A DNA stretch of 64,000 bases from Paulownia fortunei. Lineage: Eukaryota > Streptophyta > Magnoliopsida > Lamiales > Paulowniaceae. The stretch spans positions 18,378,071 through 18,442,070 of the forward strand of contig CM033118.1 of NCBI GenBank assembly GCA_019321725.1, written 5' to 3'. The position numbers were made by a program, and so were the translations under genes. The notes beneath the pieces are model-generated. The model ran no database searches. It worked only from the letters and a program-made list of their open reading frames with translations, and had not been told where the DNA came from. Positions 1-10,047 of the stretch are shown here, one piece after another. How positions within the stretch are numbered: the stretch's first letter is position 1; each line of letters begins with the position of its first letter.

Positions 1-35
1 GTATACATAAGAGAAATCACAGCAGCATAAGCCAT
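1..35 (-). CDS. 5' end of an R1-like NLR gene (copy A), cut by the window edge
   Basis: The start codon is the complement of CAT at 33-35. The first nine codons read MAYAAVISL, the same N-terminus as copies B, E and F, and the CT-rich leader just upstream also matches theirs. After codon 9 the sequence departs from the family (MY instead of KH), and only eleven codons are visible. It could be the true start of another CC-NB-LRR gene running off the window or a stub joined to unrelated DNA. The match to the other copies is seen directly; gene integrity cannot be judged. Confidence 0.4.
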   Translation of the reverse strand, partial: MAYAAVISLMY

Positions 36-300
36 CTCTCTGATCTCTCTTTCTCAGACAGACCTCACACAAACACCAAACTGGAATATTAACTCTTCAG
101 CATAAGCATTTGTTAAGGAAATTATTGCTCTCCTTTAATTGATAAAAAAGGCAGTCTTTGTAGAGATGTGAAAAGAAGTCAACCATATAAAATTAATGTA
201 CAACAAGTGGCATAAATCAAATAGGCGCTGAAATGGCCATAAGAATCAAGGACAGCTGGCCATTGCAACGAGGCAGCCTATTGAAGCACGTAATTTGATC
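36..300 (-). promoter_or_regulatory. 5' leader and upstream block of NLR copy A
   Basis: The block reads outward from the copy A start codon: a CT-rich leader, a CACACAAA stretch, a TTTAGCATAAGC-like word, then a segment with GTCAACCATA, GAAATGGCC and CAAGGACAGCTGGCCATT. The same order recurs upstream of D (27421-27660) and twice upstream of E (33766-34480), so the upstream region was duplicated with the genes. Promoter function is inferred from position and conservation; no TATA box was assigned. Confidence 0.45.
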
Positions 301-555
301 TATCTTCGTCTACCAAGAAAATGAATACAAGAATGAATCCCTCCTTAGGTTTGCCAATTAGAATACAATTTATTGCAGATGCTTCACAAAGAAGACCTCC
401 AGAAAGTCCTGATGTAACATGGTTACAAAGGCCAACAATACCTACATGTAAAATTCACAAAGATAAAGCAAATAAGCATGTATTCCCTCTATTCTAAACT
501 TTTAGCGTTTTATTTTTTTTGGGCGTTCCAAAATGAGTATTTATTTTCTTTATGT

Positions 556-714
556 GATATTGCTGGTGGTGGAAAGAATTGGACTTGGTGACAAAAATTC
601 CTCATTCAAGAGATGAAGTGGTTGAGGGTTTCATTAGGGCTGCGGGAGTGTATGATATGCTGGCACTATTTTGCAAAACAAAATCTGTAAAATTTGGGAA
701 GCTTCCAAGAAGGT
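556..714 (+). pseudogene. Possible terpene synthase exon fragment
   Basis: One open stretch reads [20 protein letters not shown], close to the conserved W-W-K-x-L-D...RDRVVE segment of plant terpene synthases (TPS-a type), and ends in TAA at about 714. The usual continuation (YFWxLGVYFEPQ) is only partly recognisable ([10 protein letters not shown]). No other TPS exon was seen nearby, so this would be an orphan relic. A chance resemblance is possible. Confidence 0.35.
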
Positions 715-725
715 AACACAGTACA

Positions 726-1058
726 TTTTTTTTTTTTTTTATAATCCGCATCCACTATCCGAAGGTATGTATTGAGTAAACCTACTTTCGTGCAATAGCT
801 CGCAAACTATACGAAAGAGTAAACCGGTGTGCATTGGGTAAACTCTACTTTCGTGAAATAGTTCGCAAACCACACGGAAGGGTAAACCAGTGCAATAGCC
901 AGCAAACCACACTAGGTAAGCGCGGTACGACGGACAAAGATCGAGTGATGTAGGAGATTCAAACTTACGGACAAAGATCGAGTGATGTAGGAGATTCGAA
1001 CTTAAAACCTTCGACCTCAAATTCCTAACCAACACCACTTGGCCATCCTAAGAGGGGC
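726..1058 (-). mobile_element. tRNA-derived SINE, minus orientation
   Basis: On the minus strand the element begins with a tRNA-like head. It has an A-box-like TGGCCAAGTGG and a B-box-like GTTCGAATCT (about 995-1050), and it ends in a poly(A) tail, seen as the T-run at 726-740. It is flanked by near-identical direct repeats, AAGGTAACACAGTAC at 710-724 and AAGGTAACACGTAC at 1059-1072, as expected for a target-site duplication. The body holds two related ~60-bp units and a 40-bp direct repeat that includes the B-box region. A 99-codon frame inside is not a gene. Confidence 0.72.
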
Positions 1059-1072
1059 AAGGTAACACGTAC

Positions 1073-1995
1073 TTTCTAGATTCCAGTATGAGTTTTGATG
1101 TAAATCTAACTCAGTATATTTGTATCCGGATTAAAACAGTTACCATATAAGAGTGGATTTCAAAGAGATATGCTTGCTAGATTTATAAGATTAAAAGACA
1201 TCAAGAAATTTCCTATTTTTGACAGCCAAATTTATAATAGAATTAAGGTTTCTAAAAACTTTCCTTATCCAGCGGATTTAGTGCATCTTATGGCCGAATT
1301 ATGAGGAGCTTTCCAAAGCAGATTATAAGCAGATTTTCTATTACAATTAGAAGTTCGATTCTTAAGTTTTTAGATTAGGAAACTGCCATGTATTTAGATT
1401 TCATGTTCTAATCAAAGACATAGAAAGGTGTGTGATAGGAAAAGATATTTTTTTTTAATTTTTATTAGGAAACCTTTTATGTAATTGATTAGAAATCTAA
1501 AAATATAATTTGTGTATTAAAGTACAAATTTACATTAGTTATTGCTGCGATTTAGAGAACACATCCAACACAAGAGAGCAGTGTATTCTCGTCTTCTAGA
1601 CATTGATCGATGACCAATAATTCTAAGCCTCAACTCAGCATGGAGATTTAAGTACATTATAAATTATATTGGATCATCGCTTGAACATCTTTCATGATAA
1701 CATCTTTAAGGGGAAAGAGGTAAGTTCTCGAACGTTCTGCCATTTGGCCGTGGGCAACTTTAAATAGATTTTAACGAGAGAGATCAAGTCTAAAAAAATA
1801 TAAAAGATAGTGTTTATTTTCCTCATTATGCTGCTGGAAACTTCACAAGAAAAGGCTATAATAGCCTGTAGAGGTCAACAAAAAAAGGAAAAAAACATTC
1901 AAATCCATTTAACAATGAAATGTAATCCTAATTCAAAGGCTAGAAATATTCTAAATCAGAAACTAAATCTACCCTTAAAGTTGTCAGTTCCGTAA
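1073..1995. other. No gene recognised; may contain a decayed LTR
   Basis: AT-rich sequence without convincing coding potential. The part next to 1996 lies where the 3' LTR of the minus-strand Copia relic should be, because a purine-rich CTTGAGGGGAGT reads into it on the minus strand. No second LTR copy was found to prove this. Confidence 0.35.
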
Positions 1996-2565
1996 TACTC
2001 CCCTCAAGTTGGTGAGTAGGGAACACGAAGCACCAACTTGCGAAGAAGAAAATGAAACCGGTCCCAACTGATGTTGAGAAGGAACATGTGCCATGGTGAT
2101 AACTCCATTTTGCAAATTTTCACGAAACAAAACGACAATCTAGCTCAATGTACTTGGTACGCTCATGAAAAACGGGGTTCACAAACCAACATCATAGGAC
2201 AATACAAACGAATACTAAGATCACTGAGCAAGTACTTGAGCCAAACAAGTTCAGTTGTGGTGTAGGCCATTGAGCGGTATTCGGCCTCAGCTGAGGAACG
2301 AGAAACAGCATTTTGTTTCTTAGAACGCCAAGCAATAGGGAGAGCCGAGTAAAACAATGAAACCCGATTTGGATCGTCGACTTGTTAAACAATTATCCCA
2401 ATCCGAATCGCAATAAGTAGTGACATGAAGAATACACCTTGTCCAGTGTGCCCTTTAAGTAGCGCAGCACGCGCATCACAGCGGTGAGGTGGGGTTTTCG
2501 AGGATCCTGTATATATTGACTCGAATAAGGCGCTGCATAGACAATGTCGGGATTGTCTTGTTTGA
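1996..2565 (-). mobile_element. Copia retrotransposon relic (RT/RNase H end plus polypurine tract)
   Basis: On the minus strand, conceptual fragments match the end of a Copia polyprotein. An upstream part resembles the RYLKGT region (about 2440-2560) and a downstream part carries the RNase H motif SRSSAEAEYRSMA (about 2250-2310). These are followed by a polypurine tract (rev-comp of 1997-2008). The frames are interrupted and the rest of the element is missing. It is unrelated in detail to the intact-looking Copia at 4946-10047, whose equivalent motif is [13 protein letters not shown]. Confidence 0.75.
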
Positions 2566-3429
2566 TTTTTTTTTTCTGTTCAGATTTTTTTTTCTAACAT
2601 TTTTAATGTAATATGAATATTAATATTGGTTTTCGTGTGAAAAATAAAAATATATTTAATTTAAAATTTTGAATAAAAAATATATAGAGTTGAAAATGAG
2701 ATTATGTTTGGTTAAGAATTGAATCGGGTATTTTTTGCACAAAAATCTGTGCCCAAAGCCATAAACAATGTTTAGTTTTCAATTTTATTGATTGATTTTT
2801 TTTTAAATATTAAAAATTATGAGACAAGATCAAGTAGTGGCCCCCATTCTTTTTTTTAATAATTTTTTTAAAATTTCTTGAAAATTTTAAAAAATAATGG
2901 AACATTGTCCGATAAATACTTAAATGAACAAATAAAAAAACGAATATATCGATGTTATCCAGCTCCACATGTTTTTTTATTCGTACAAATGTTTTCCAAG
3001 GTAAAAGGCTTTGCTTAGTGTTTTTTTTTTCAAAAATGTTTTCCTTCATTTGGAAAGGAAAACTTAAAATTTTACAGAAACACATTTTTAAACTTATCAA
3101 TAATTTCTTCAATTAATTAATTATATATTTACCGTATCTCCACTTATTACAACAAAATAACATTGACTTTTAGTAACCACAACAAACAACAAAAAAATAT
3201 TTACAATAAAAAATATATTACAAAATATATTATCAAAACATCTAAACACATTTTCATTGTCTACAAATTCTTCATCCCGCTACTCAAGATACATTATTCC
3301 AATATATTTTTTCAAAAATATTGAAAATAAAATCAAACATATCCGATTCATGTTTTCCAACCAAAATCCAAGATGCAAACATGTGCTTGCTGCTGCTGTA
3401 ATTCTCTTATGCAGATTCAAAGCAGCTCT
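2566..3429. other. AT-rich, no gene recognised
   Basis: Low-complexity A/T sequence. The piece at about 2600-2720 (AAAAATAAAAATATATTTAA) resembles stretches at 15450-15540, 19930-19990 and 48420-48500, which suggests MITE-derived debris. Nothing coding was recognised. Confidence 0.5.
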
Positions 3430-4478
3430 TGCATTCTCATCAATTTCTTGTTCATTATCCAAAACCAGAACTTGATCAATCTGTCTATGCCTCTTGAAAG
3501 AATCCTTTTGCTGTACCTTAAAAGCAGCAGGAGCATGGTAAATGATTTATTTGTCTTGATTTCTTCTTTCCCATTATGGTCCCTAAGTTTTCTTTACATC
3601 AAAAAGAATTTGATTTCTACAAAACATCAAGAGAAATGGGGTCCCAATGTATCAAAATTTAGTCCGCATCTTCTATTCTAATTTGATGTTAAATCTCGTA
3701 TTCTGATTCATATATGTAATATTTTTCCTTAAATATATATTTTTCATGAATCATATATAGTTGACATACATTTGTATAAAATTAAATACGAGATTGGTAT
3801 CTATGTACCCTTGATTTGTTTGACCTATAGTAAAACTAGGTTACATTATGCATATGTATGCTTCTGTTTCTTTGCTTTTCTCTCTAACATGTCAATCTAT
3901 CATACCAATGTGCCCTTCCACGTGCAACCATATACGTGTTTCAACCAAATAAAGATTTCAACATCATCTTCCTTAAACTATAAGAATAGCAACAAGAATT
4001 ACTTTACCTTAACCTGCATTGTCCACCATCTGTGGCTAAACCCAAAGATGTACTAAGAAATCTATTGTCTGAATACAATTATTTCTTAGGAGCTAGTTTT
4101 TATATATATATACTGAAAAATTTTAATCATTAGAATCCTTAAAAATTCCAAACACAATCGTAATAGTTACAATAAAATAATATTTCTTAATATAAGACAA
4201 TTAATGAAAATTAAGATCCTCAACAAATATAGGGACATTACACCCAAAGTTTTCTGGTAATTTAAAATAAATTCAAGAATTAACATTCAATTTTATTAAA
4301 TTCTAGCTTTTGCTATAGTATTACTTAAAAAAGACTCAGTATTTTGTTTTTCGCAGTTTTTTTTTTGTCTTAATTTAGGTAAAAGAAAACAGAGAGAGAA
4401 AGAAAAAAAAAAATGTATTGTCGTTGCAATTAAATCTAAATAAAATTGAATGATTAACCTTTTGAACCAAGTTGCCTG
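3430..4478. repeat. 3'-flank block of the NLR duplication unit (copy behind B)
   Basis: The block runs from a TTCATTATCCAAAACC-like word through TAGGTTACATTATGCA, CAATGTGCCCTTCC and AACAAATATAGGGACATTACA to TTCTAGCTTT just past the B stop. The same words occur in the same order at 20560-21524 and 29700-31150, and in part at 19280-19925, 25131-25355 and 36560-36803. It therefore marks the downstream half of the duplicated unit. No gene was found in it. Confidence 0.65.
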
Positions 4479-4945
4479 TCATGACTTGAGGTATCCATCA
4501 TCCCATGAGAATGGACTTAAACATCATCAAGGAGAATATATTTTTCTGCTATTTGCTCTGCACAAGTCACAGCTAAAGGGTTGCAGTCAACTAGTTCAAT
4601 CGTTTGAAGACGAGTCGATACATGTAGCTTTTCACCAATTCCGGAGGGATCTCTTCTAATCTGTAGCAGTGTTTAATGCTTAGGCACTTAAGCTGTGGAA
4701 AGCTTCCACCTCCGACTCTCCAGTGCACCAGATCAGTGTCTTCAATTATAAGAAATTTAAGTTTCAAGAATCCCTCGTCATGAGTTTCCCACTTTGGGCC
4801 TCGAAAGGCATAGCATCGCAATTTCAGCACCTCAAGATTTGGCAATGAAGCAATCTTGCTCGTCTCTTCCCAGGGATACCCAAAGCCACTCAAACTCAAC
4901 TTTTTAAGACCTGATGGGAAATTTGAAAGTGGAGTAGGTGGGGCA
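4479..4945 (-). pseudogene. NLR copy B, 3' part (last LRRs), left of the Copia insertion
   Basis: The minus strand encodes the C-terminal LRR segment: LSLSGFGYPWE, ASLPNLEVLKLRCYAFRG, EDTDLVHWRV and LSIKHCYRLEEIP. A frameshift follows near 4640, and the family-typical tail ends in a stop at 4481-4479. It is the continuation of 12018-10048, separated from it by the 5.1-kb Copia element. The junction GGGCA (4941-4945) is repeated at 10048-10052. The gene cannot encode a full protein. Confidence 0.9.
4941..4945. repeat. Target-site duplication (left), GGGCA
   Basis: GGGCA abuts the 5' LTR and is repeated at 10048-10052 directly after the 3' LTR. A 5-bp duplication is standard for Copia integration. 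One of the two copies belongs to the LRR coding sequence of NLR copy B. Confidence 0.95.
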
Positions 4946-5358
4946 TGTTGAAGATCAATGTCATCAATTAAATTAGGTTATGTGTATTGCAATTTGTGTG
5001 GACTCAAATTAATTAGGTGTTTATAATTTGTGTGGATTCAAATTAATTAGGTTTTTATAATTTGTGTGGTTAAAAATTAATTAGCTTAATTAAATGTGTG
5101 GTGTGTATTTCATTTCTTGTTTTATAAATACCCAAGTCCCTAGCATTGTAAATCATCAAGAAGTGAAAAAGAAAATAAGACTAGTAGTCTTATATATAAA
5201 AGTGTAGTCTTGTTAGCTTTGAGTATTTGTGAGAATTGAGAGTTTTCTTTGTAATATCTCAAAGTTTAATAAAGTCTTTGTTGTGTTTCCAATTTTAGAG
5301 TGAATTTCTTTTTCGAAAGATAAAATTTAGAATTATATATTCTAAATTTTTCTCAACA
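4946..5358 (+). repeat. 5' LTR of the Copia element
   Basis: Starts TGTTGAAG and ends CTCAACA, 413 bp, with a TATA box (TATAAATA at 5123-5130) and an AATAAA signal near 5268. It matches the 3' LTR except G versus C at 5119 and T versus C at 5122, both within four bases upstream of the TATA box. As the 5' copy it would drive transcription. Confidence 0.97.
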
Positions 5359-5360
5359 TT

Positions 5361-5372
5361 TGGTATCAGAGC
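5361..5372 (+). other. Primer binding site (initiator tRNA-Met type)
   Basis: TGGTATCAGAGC lies two bases after the 5' LTR. It is the usual plant Copia site, complementary to the 3' end of initiator methionine tRNA, from which minus-strand synthesis is primed. Confidence 0.93.
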
Positions 5373-5573
5373 GGTACCGTTTGGGACCGCAGAGGTGTCA
5401 CATCTCTTGAAATTCTAAGTATGCTCTGTGGTTGCAGCTTTGACTGAACTTCCACATCAGAAAAGATTTCTTGATATTGTTATTGAGGGAGTTTCTTTGA
5501 GTTGTGAGGAGTTCAGTACTCTCCAAGTTTAGTGTCAAAACTTGTTCGATAATATAGAAATTCTACCGACACG

Positions 5574-8126
5574 ATGGGAGATCTTCAAGTAGTTGGAGGA
5601 GTCAAGAAACTCAACAACCAAAATTACAACACGTGGTCTACGTGCATGTTGTCCTACTTGCAAGGACAAGATCTTTGGGAGGTCGTCGGCGGTAGTGAAG
5701 CTACACAATCGGCGGCAGAAGATGCAAATGGCATCTTGCGAAAATGGAAGATTAAAGCAGGCAAAGCAATGTTTGCTTTAAAGACTACAGTTGAAGAAGA
5801 AATATTGGAGCACATTAGGGATGCCAAAACACCAAAAGAAGCATGGGACACTTTTGTTACACTTTTTTCAAAGAAGAATGATACAAGACTACAACTTCTT
5901 GAGAACGAGTTGTTATCGATGGTGCAACGTAACATGACGATTACCCAGTACTTTCACAAGGTGAAATCGATATGCCGCAAAATTTCAGAGTTAGATTCAA
6001 CAGCTCCTATTGGAGAAACCAGGATAAAAAGAATAATTATTCATGGTTTGAGACCCGAATATCGAGGGTTTGTTGCTGCTGTACAAGGATGGCCGACACA
6101 ACCATCACTTGTTGAGTTTGAAAATTTACTTGCAGGTCAAGAAGCTATGACCAAGCAAATGGGAGGAGTCTCGCTGAAGGGTGAAGAGGAAGCGCTCTAC
6201 ACCAACAAAAGCAAAGGCAATTTTAAGCGGCACACTAGTAGCGAATATAAAAAGGATGGTGACAAAGTAAAAATTCATCAAGGAAAAGGAGGCTCTCGTC
6301 CTGGAGGAGCTTTAAAAAATCGCATTAATAGTAGAAAGTTCGATGGTGATTGTTACAACTGTGGGAAGCCGGGGCACATGGCGAAAGATTGTTGGACCAA
6401 GAAAAAATATGTTGAAAGTAATACTGCTACTTCCAGTTCTAAGGAAAATAACGAAGATTGTTGGGACGCTGAAGCATTATTCGCTACAGTAGAAGAAGAA
6501 TTAGCTCTCACAGTGACAACATCAGAACAGATTGACTACAAGAATGACTGGATCGTAGATTCGGGCTGCTCAAATCATATGACAGGTGATAAACAAAAGT
6601 TGCAAAACCTGTCTGAATATAATGGAGGTCGTGTGGTGGTGACAGCTGACAACTCAAGGTTACCAATAGCTCACATTGGTAAGACAATAGTTACGCCTCG
6701 ATATAATTCTAACCAGGTGCCACTTCAAAATATTTACCATGTCCCGGGAATGAAGAAAAACTTGCTATCTGTGGCTCAATTGACATCATCAGGCCACTAT
6801 GTCTTGTTCGGTCCCCAAGATGTGAAGGTTTATCATAACCTTAAAATCTCAGAAACACCAACAATGGAGGGACGACGATTGGAGTCAGTTTATGTAATGT
6901 CAGCAGAGTCTGCATATGTAGACAAGACAAGAAAAAATGAGACATCAGATCTATGGCACATGAGGTTGGGCCATGTTAACTACTCCAAGCTAAGTGAGAT
7001 GGTGAAGAAGTCAATGCTTAAGGGGCTTCCTCAACTTGACGTGCGAACAGACACGATATGTGCGGGATGCCAGTATGGTAAAGCTCACCAATTACCATAC
7101 AAGGAATCAAAGTTTAAAGCAAAAGAACCGTTAGAGTTAATTCACTCTGATGTGTTCGGACCTGTGAAGCAACCGTCAATTGGTGGCATGCGGTACATGG
7201 TGACATTTATTGATGACTTCTCAAGGTATGTGTGGGTTTTCTTTATGAAAGAAAAATCTGACACATTCTCAAAATTTAAAGAGTTTAAAGAGTCAGTTGA
7301 AGGAGAAGTAGGAAAGAAGATTCGTTGCTTGCGCACAGATAATGGGGGAGAATATAACTCAATTGAATTTTCTCAATACCTAAAAGAATGCCGAATACGT
7401 CATCAGTACACTTGTGCCAACACACCACAACAGAATGGTGTAGCGGAGAGAAAGAACCGACATCTTGCAGAAATTTGTCGGAGCATGATACATGAAAAGA
7501 ATGTTCCTGGAAGATTTTGGGCTGAAGCAATGAGGACTGCAGCCTTTGTGATCAACAGACTTCCTCAACCGAGGTTAGAATTTGTTTCACCTTTTGAGAA
7601 ACTATGGAATATGAAACCTACAGTTAGTTATTTTCGAGTATTTGGCTGTGTATGTTATGTATTTGTTCCTAATCATTTACGAAGCAAGTTTGACAAGAAA
7701 GCTGTTAGATGTATTTTTGTGGGATACGATAGCCAGAGAAAGGGATGGAAATGTTGTGATCCAACAAGTGGAAGATGCTACACTTCACGAGATGTAGTGT
7801 TCGATGAAGCATCTTCTTGGTGGTCTTTAAAGAATGAGGTTTTGCCAGATTCCAGAGAATTTGGAGACAAGGTGCAACAAAAGATGGGGGAGCACACAGT
7901 TCAATTCCAACCAATTTCGGATGAATCAAGAGATCCAGACAGCAATGATGTCGAACAAAGATCAACTCAGAATCCTTGGCAAACTGGCGTGTATCAACAA
8001 TCAAATGAAGAAGGTGGGCCTAGTGAAATTGAGGAATCAACTCCGCAATCTCAACTCCGAAGGTCAACAAGAATACGAAAGCCAAATCCCAAATACGCCG
8101 TTCGAAGAAGCATCACAGAGTTCTGA
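5574..8126 (+). CDS. Copia Gag-protease-integrase (5' part of the polyprotein)
   Basis: 850 codons starting at the first ATG after the leader. The Gag UBN2-like region covers about residues 15-200. A CCHC zinc knuckle ([14 protein letters not shown]) lies at 260-273, and the aspartic protease active site DSG at 329-331. The GAG-pre-integrase motif is [10 protein letters not shown], about 460. The integrase core has its catalytic triad at D526, D589 and E625 (D-x35-E spacing), with NGVAERKN around the glutamate. The frame ends at TGA 8124-8126 just after the integrase C-terminal region, where normal family members continue into RT. This stop results from a frameshift. Gag, protease and integrase look intact; expression is unknown. 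Confidence 0.93.
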   Translation: MGDLQVVGGVKKLNNQNYNTWSTCMLSYLQGQDLWEVVGGSEATQSAAEDANGILRKWKIKAGKAMFALKTTVEEEILEHIRDAKTPKEAWDTFVTLFSKKNDTRLQLLENELLSMVQRNMTITQYFHKVKSICRKISELDSTAPIGETRIKRIIIHGLRPEYRGFVAAVQGWPTQPSLVEFENLLAGQEAMTKQMGGVSLKGEEEALYTNKSKGNFKRHTSSEYKKDGDKVKIHQGKGGSRPGGALKNRINSRKFDGDCYNCGKPGHMAKDCWTKKKYVESNTATSSSKENNEDCWDAEALFATVEEELALTVTTSEQIDYKNDWIVDSGCSNHMTGDKQKLQNLSEYNGGRVVVTADNSRLPIAHIGKTIVTPRYNSNQVPLQNIYHVPGMKKNLLSVAQLTSSGHYVLFGPQDVKVYHNLKISETPTMEGRRLESVYVMSAESAYVDKTRKNETSDLWHMRLGHVNYSKLSEMVKKSMLKGLPQLDVRTDTICAGCQYGKAHQLPYKESKFKAKEPLELIHSDVFGPVKQPSIGGMRYMVTFIDDFSRYVWVFFMKEKSDTFSKFKEFKESVEGEVGKKIRCLRTDNGGEYNSIEFSQYLKECRIRHQYTCANTPQQNGVAERKNRHLAEICRSMIHEKNVPGRFWAEAMRTAAFVINRLPQPRLEFVSPFEKLWNMKPTVSYFRVFGCVCYVFVPNHLRSKFDKKAVRCIFVGYDSQRKGWKCCDPTSGRCYTSRDVVFDEASSWWSLKNEVLPDSREFGDKVQQKMGEHTVQFQPISDESRDPDSNDVEQRSTQNPWQTGVYQQSNEEGGPSEIEESTPQSQLRRSTRIRKPNPKYAVRRSITEF

Positions 8127-8791
8127 GTGGATGACAGCTATGAAAGAAGAGATTGATGCACTCCAGCAATCAGACTTGGAATCTGGTGCCGAAGCCAATA
8201 GATGTAAAACCTATATCCTGCAAGTGGGTTTACAAGATAAAGCGTCGTCCAGATGGGTCAATCGAAAGGTATAAGGCTCGATTGGTTGCTCGTGGTTTCT
8301 CTCAGCAATACGGACTAGATTATGATGAAACTTTTAGTCCTGTGGCAAAACTTACAACTGTACGAGTTCTACTCGCGCTTGCAGCCAACAAAGACTGGAG
8401 TTTATGGCAGATGGATGTGAAGAATGCTTTTCTTCATGGAGAGCTAGATCGAGAGATCTACATGATTCAACCAATGGGTTTTCAAAACCAAGATCAACCT
8501 GAATATGTGTGTAAGTTGCGGAAAGCACTCTACGGATTGAAACAAGCACCCAGGGCATGGTATGGTAAGATTGCTGAATTTCTAATACAAAGTGGTTATT
8601 CATTAACACCTGCAGATTCCAGTTTGTTTGTCAAAGCCAATGGAGGAAATCTAGCTATCGTGCTAGTGTATGTGGATGATTTAATCATAACTGGTGATGA
8701 TGAGACAGAAATTCATCGAACGAAGGAGAATTTATCAATTCGTTTTCAGATGAAGGAACTTGGAGAACTCAAGCACTTTTTGGGATTATAG
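8127..8791 (+). pseudogene. Copia reverse transcriptase (frameshifted segment)
   Basis: The polyprotein continues first in a second frame ([20 protein letters not shown], to about 8170) and then in a third frame carrying the [23 protein letters not shown], and the catalytic YVDD at 8669-8680. A TAG at 8789-8791 interrupts it after KHFLGL. The RT motifs themselves are complete. The two frame changes lie about 70 bases apart, upstream of the polymerase core, and each can be recognised because protein similarity continues at once in the next frame. Confidence 0.9.
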
Positions 8792-9640
8792 GTCGACCGT
8801 ACAAAAGTAGGGTTGTTTCTCGGTCAACAAAAGTATGCAAGAGACCTGTTGGAGAGATTTGGGATGCTTGATTGCAAACCTATTTCAACACCAATGGAAG
8901 TCAACGCCAAATTGTGTGCACATGAAGGCAAAGGGTTGGAGGATGAGACGATGTATCGACAACTTGTAGGTAGTCTCATTTATTTAAATTTGACTCGACC
9001 AGACATTTCATTTGCAGTTGGCATTGTAAGTCGATACATGCAGAATCCAAAGAAGTCCCACTTAGAAGCTGTTCGGCGAATACTGAGATATGTGAAGAGT
9101 ACAATTGACTATGGTCTTTTGTACAAGAAAGGTGAAGGCTGCAAGTTAGTTGGTTACTGCGATGCTGACTATGCAGGAGATCATGACACTAGAAGATCAA
9201 CAACTGGGTATGTGTTTAAGCTTGGTTCCGGAATAATTTCTTGGTGTAGCAAGAGACAACCGACGGTATCATTATCAACCACTGAAGCTGAGTACCGAGC
9301 AGCAGCAATGGCAGGCCAAGAGAGTACATGGTTGATACAACTGATGAATAATCTACACCAGTTAGTAGATTATCCAATTCCATTGTACTGTGACAACCAG
9401 TCGGCAATTCGCTTGGCAGAGAATCCAGTCTTTCATGCAAGAACTAAGCATGTTGAAGTGCACTACCATTTTATTAGAGAAAAGGTTCTGCAGGAAGAGA
9501 TTGAGATGAGACAAATCAAAACAAATGATCAAGTTGCAGACTTGTTCACAAAAGGTTTGAGCACTAGTAAGTTTGAATTGTTTCGTCGACAGCTCGGCGT
9601 AGTCCAGAGAATGGGAGCTGACATTGAGGGGGAGTGTTGA
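8792..9640 (+). pseudogene. Copia RT thumb / RNase H segment after the in-frame TAG
   Basis: This is the same frame as the preceding RT piece, separated from it only by the TAG at 8789-8791. It carries [13 protein letters not shown], the connection region [11 protein letters not shown], and the RNase H motifs CDADYAGD and [11 protein letters not shown] with DNQSAI. It ends in TGA at 9638-9640, inside the first bases of the 3' LTR, which is common in Copia elements. Confidence 0.92.
9624..9634 (+). other. Polypurine tract of the Copia element
   Basis: TTGAGGGGGAG lies immediately before the 3' LTR. It is the usual primer for plus-strand synthesis. Confidence 0.9.
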
Positions 9641-10047
9641 AGATCAATGTCATCAATTAAATTAGGTTATGTGTATTGCAATTTGTGTGGACTCAAATTA
9701 ATTAGGTGTTTATAATTTGTGTGGATTCAAATTAATTAGGTTTTTATAATTTGTGTGGTTAAAAATTAATTAGCTTAATTAAATGTGTGGTGTGTATTTC
9801 ATTTCTTCTTCTATAAATACCCAAGTCCCTAGCATTGTAAATCATCAAGAAGTGAAAAAGAAAATAAGACTAGTAGTCTTATATATAAAAGTGTAGTCTT
9901 GTTAGCTTTGAGTATTTGTGAGAATTGAGAGTTTTCTTTGTAATATCTCAAAGTTTAATAAAGTCTTTGTTGTGTTTCCAATTTTAGAGTGAATTTCTTT
10001 TTCGAAAGATAAAATTTAGAATTATATATTCTAAATTTTTCTCAACA
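9635..10047 (+). repeat. 3' LTR of the Copia element
   Basis: 413 bp, TGTTGAAG to CTCAACA, with TATAAATA at 9812-9819. Two differences from the 5' LTR, both just upstream of the TATA box. Followed directly by the target duplication GGGCA (10048-10052). Confidence 0.97.

Larger units (their letters stand above)
4946..10047 (+). mobile_element. Young Copia LTR retrotransposon inserted in NLR copy B
   Basis: This is a complete 5,102-bp element: 413-bp LTRs (TG...CA), an initiator-tRNA-Met-type primer site, Gag with zinc knuckle, protease, integrase, then RT and RNase H (Copia order), a polypurine tract and a GGGCA target duplication. It runs opposite to the host NLR. The LTRs differ at two positions only (5119 and 5122 against their 3' LTR equivalents). 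The polyprotein frame is broken by two frameshifts (about 8100 and 8170) and one in-frame TAG (8789-8791), so this copy cannot make a full polyprotein by itself. The lineage within Copia was not resolved. Confidence 0.97.

Noticed and set aside
739..1038. 99-codon minus-strand frame with internal repeats
   Set aside because: It lies wholly in the SINE body, its internal repeats mirror the SINE's DNA repeats, and no protein family fits.
990..1058. Possible functional tRNA gene
   Set aside because: Only A-box and B-box-like words are present. No complete cloverleaf can be drawn, and poly(A) plus target duplication point to a SINE.
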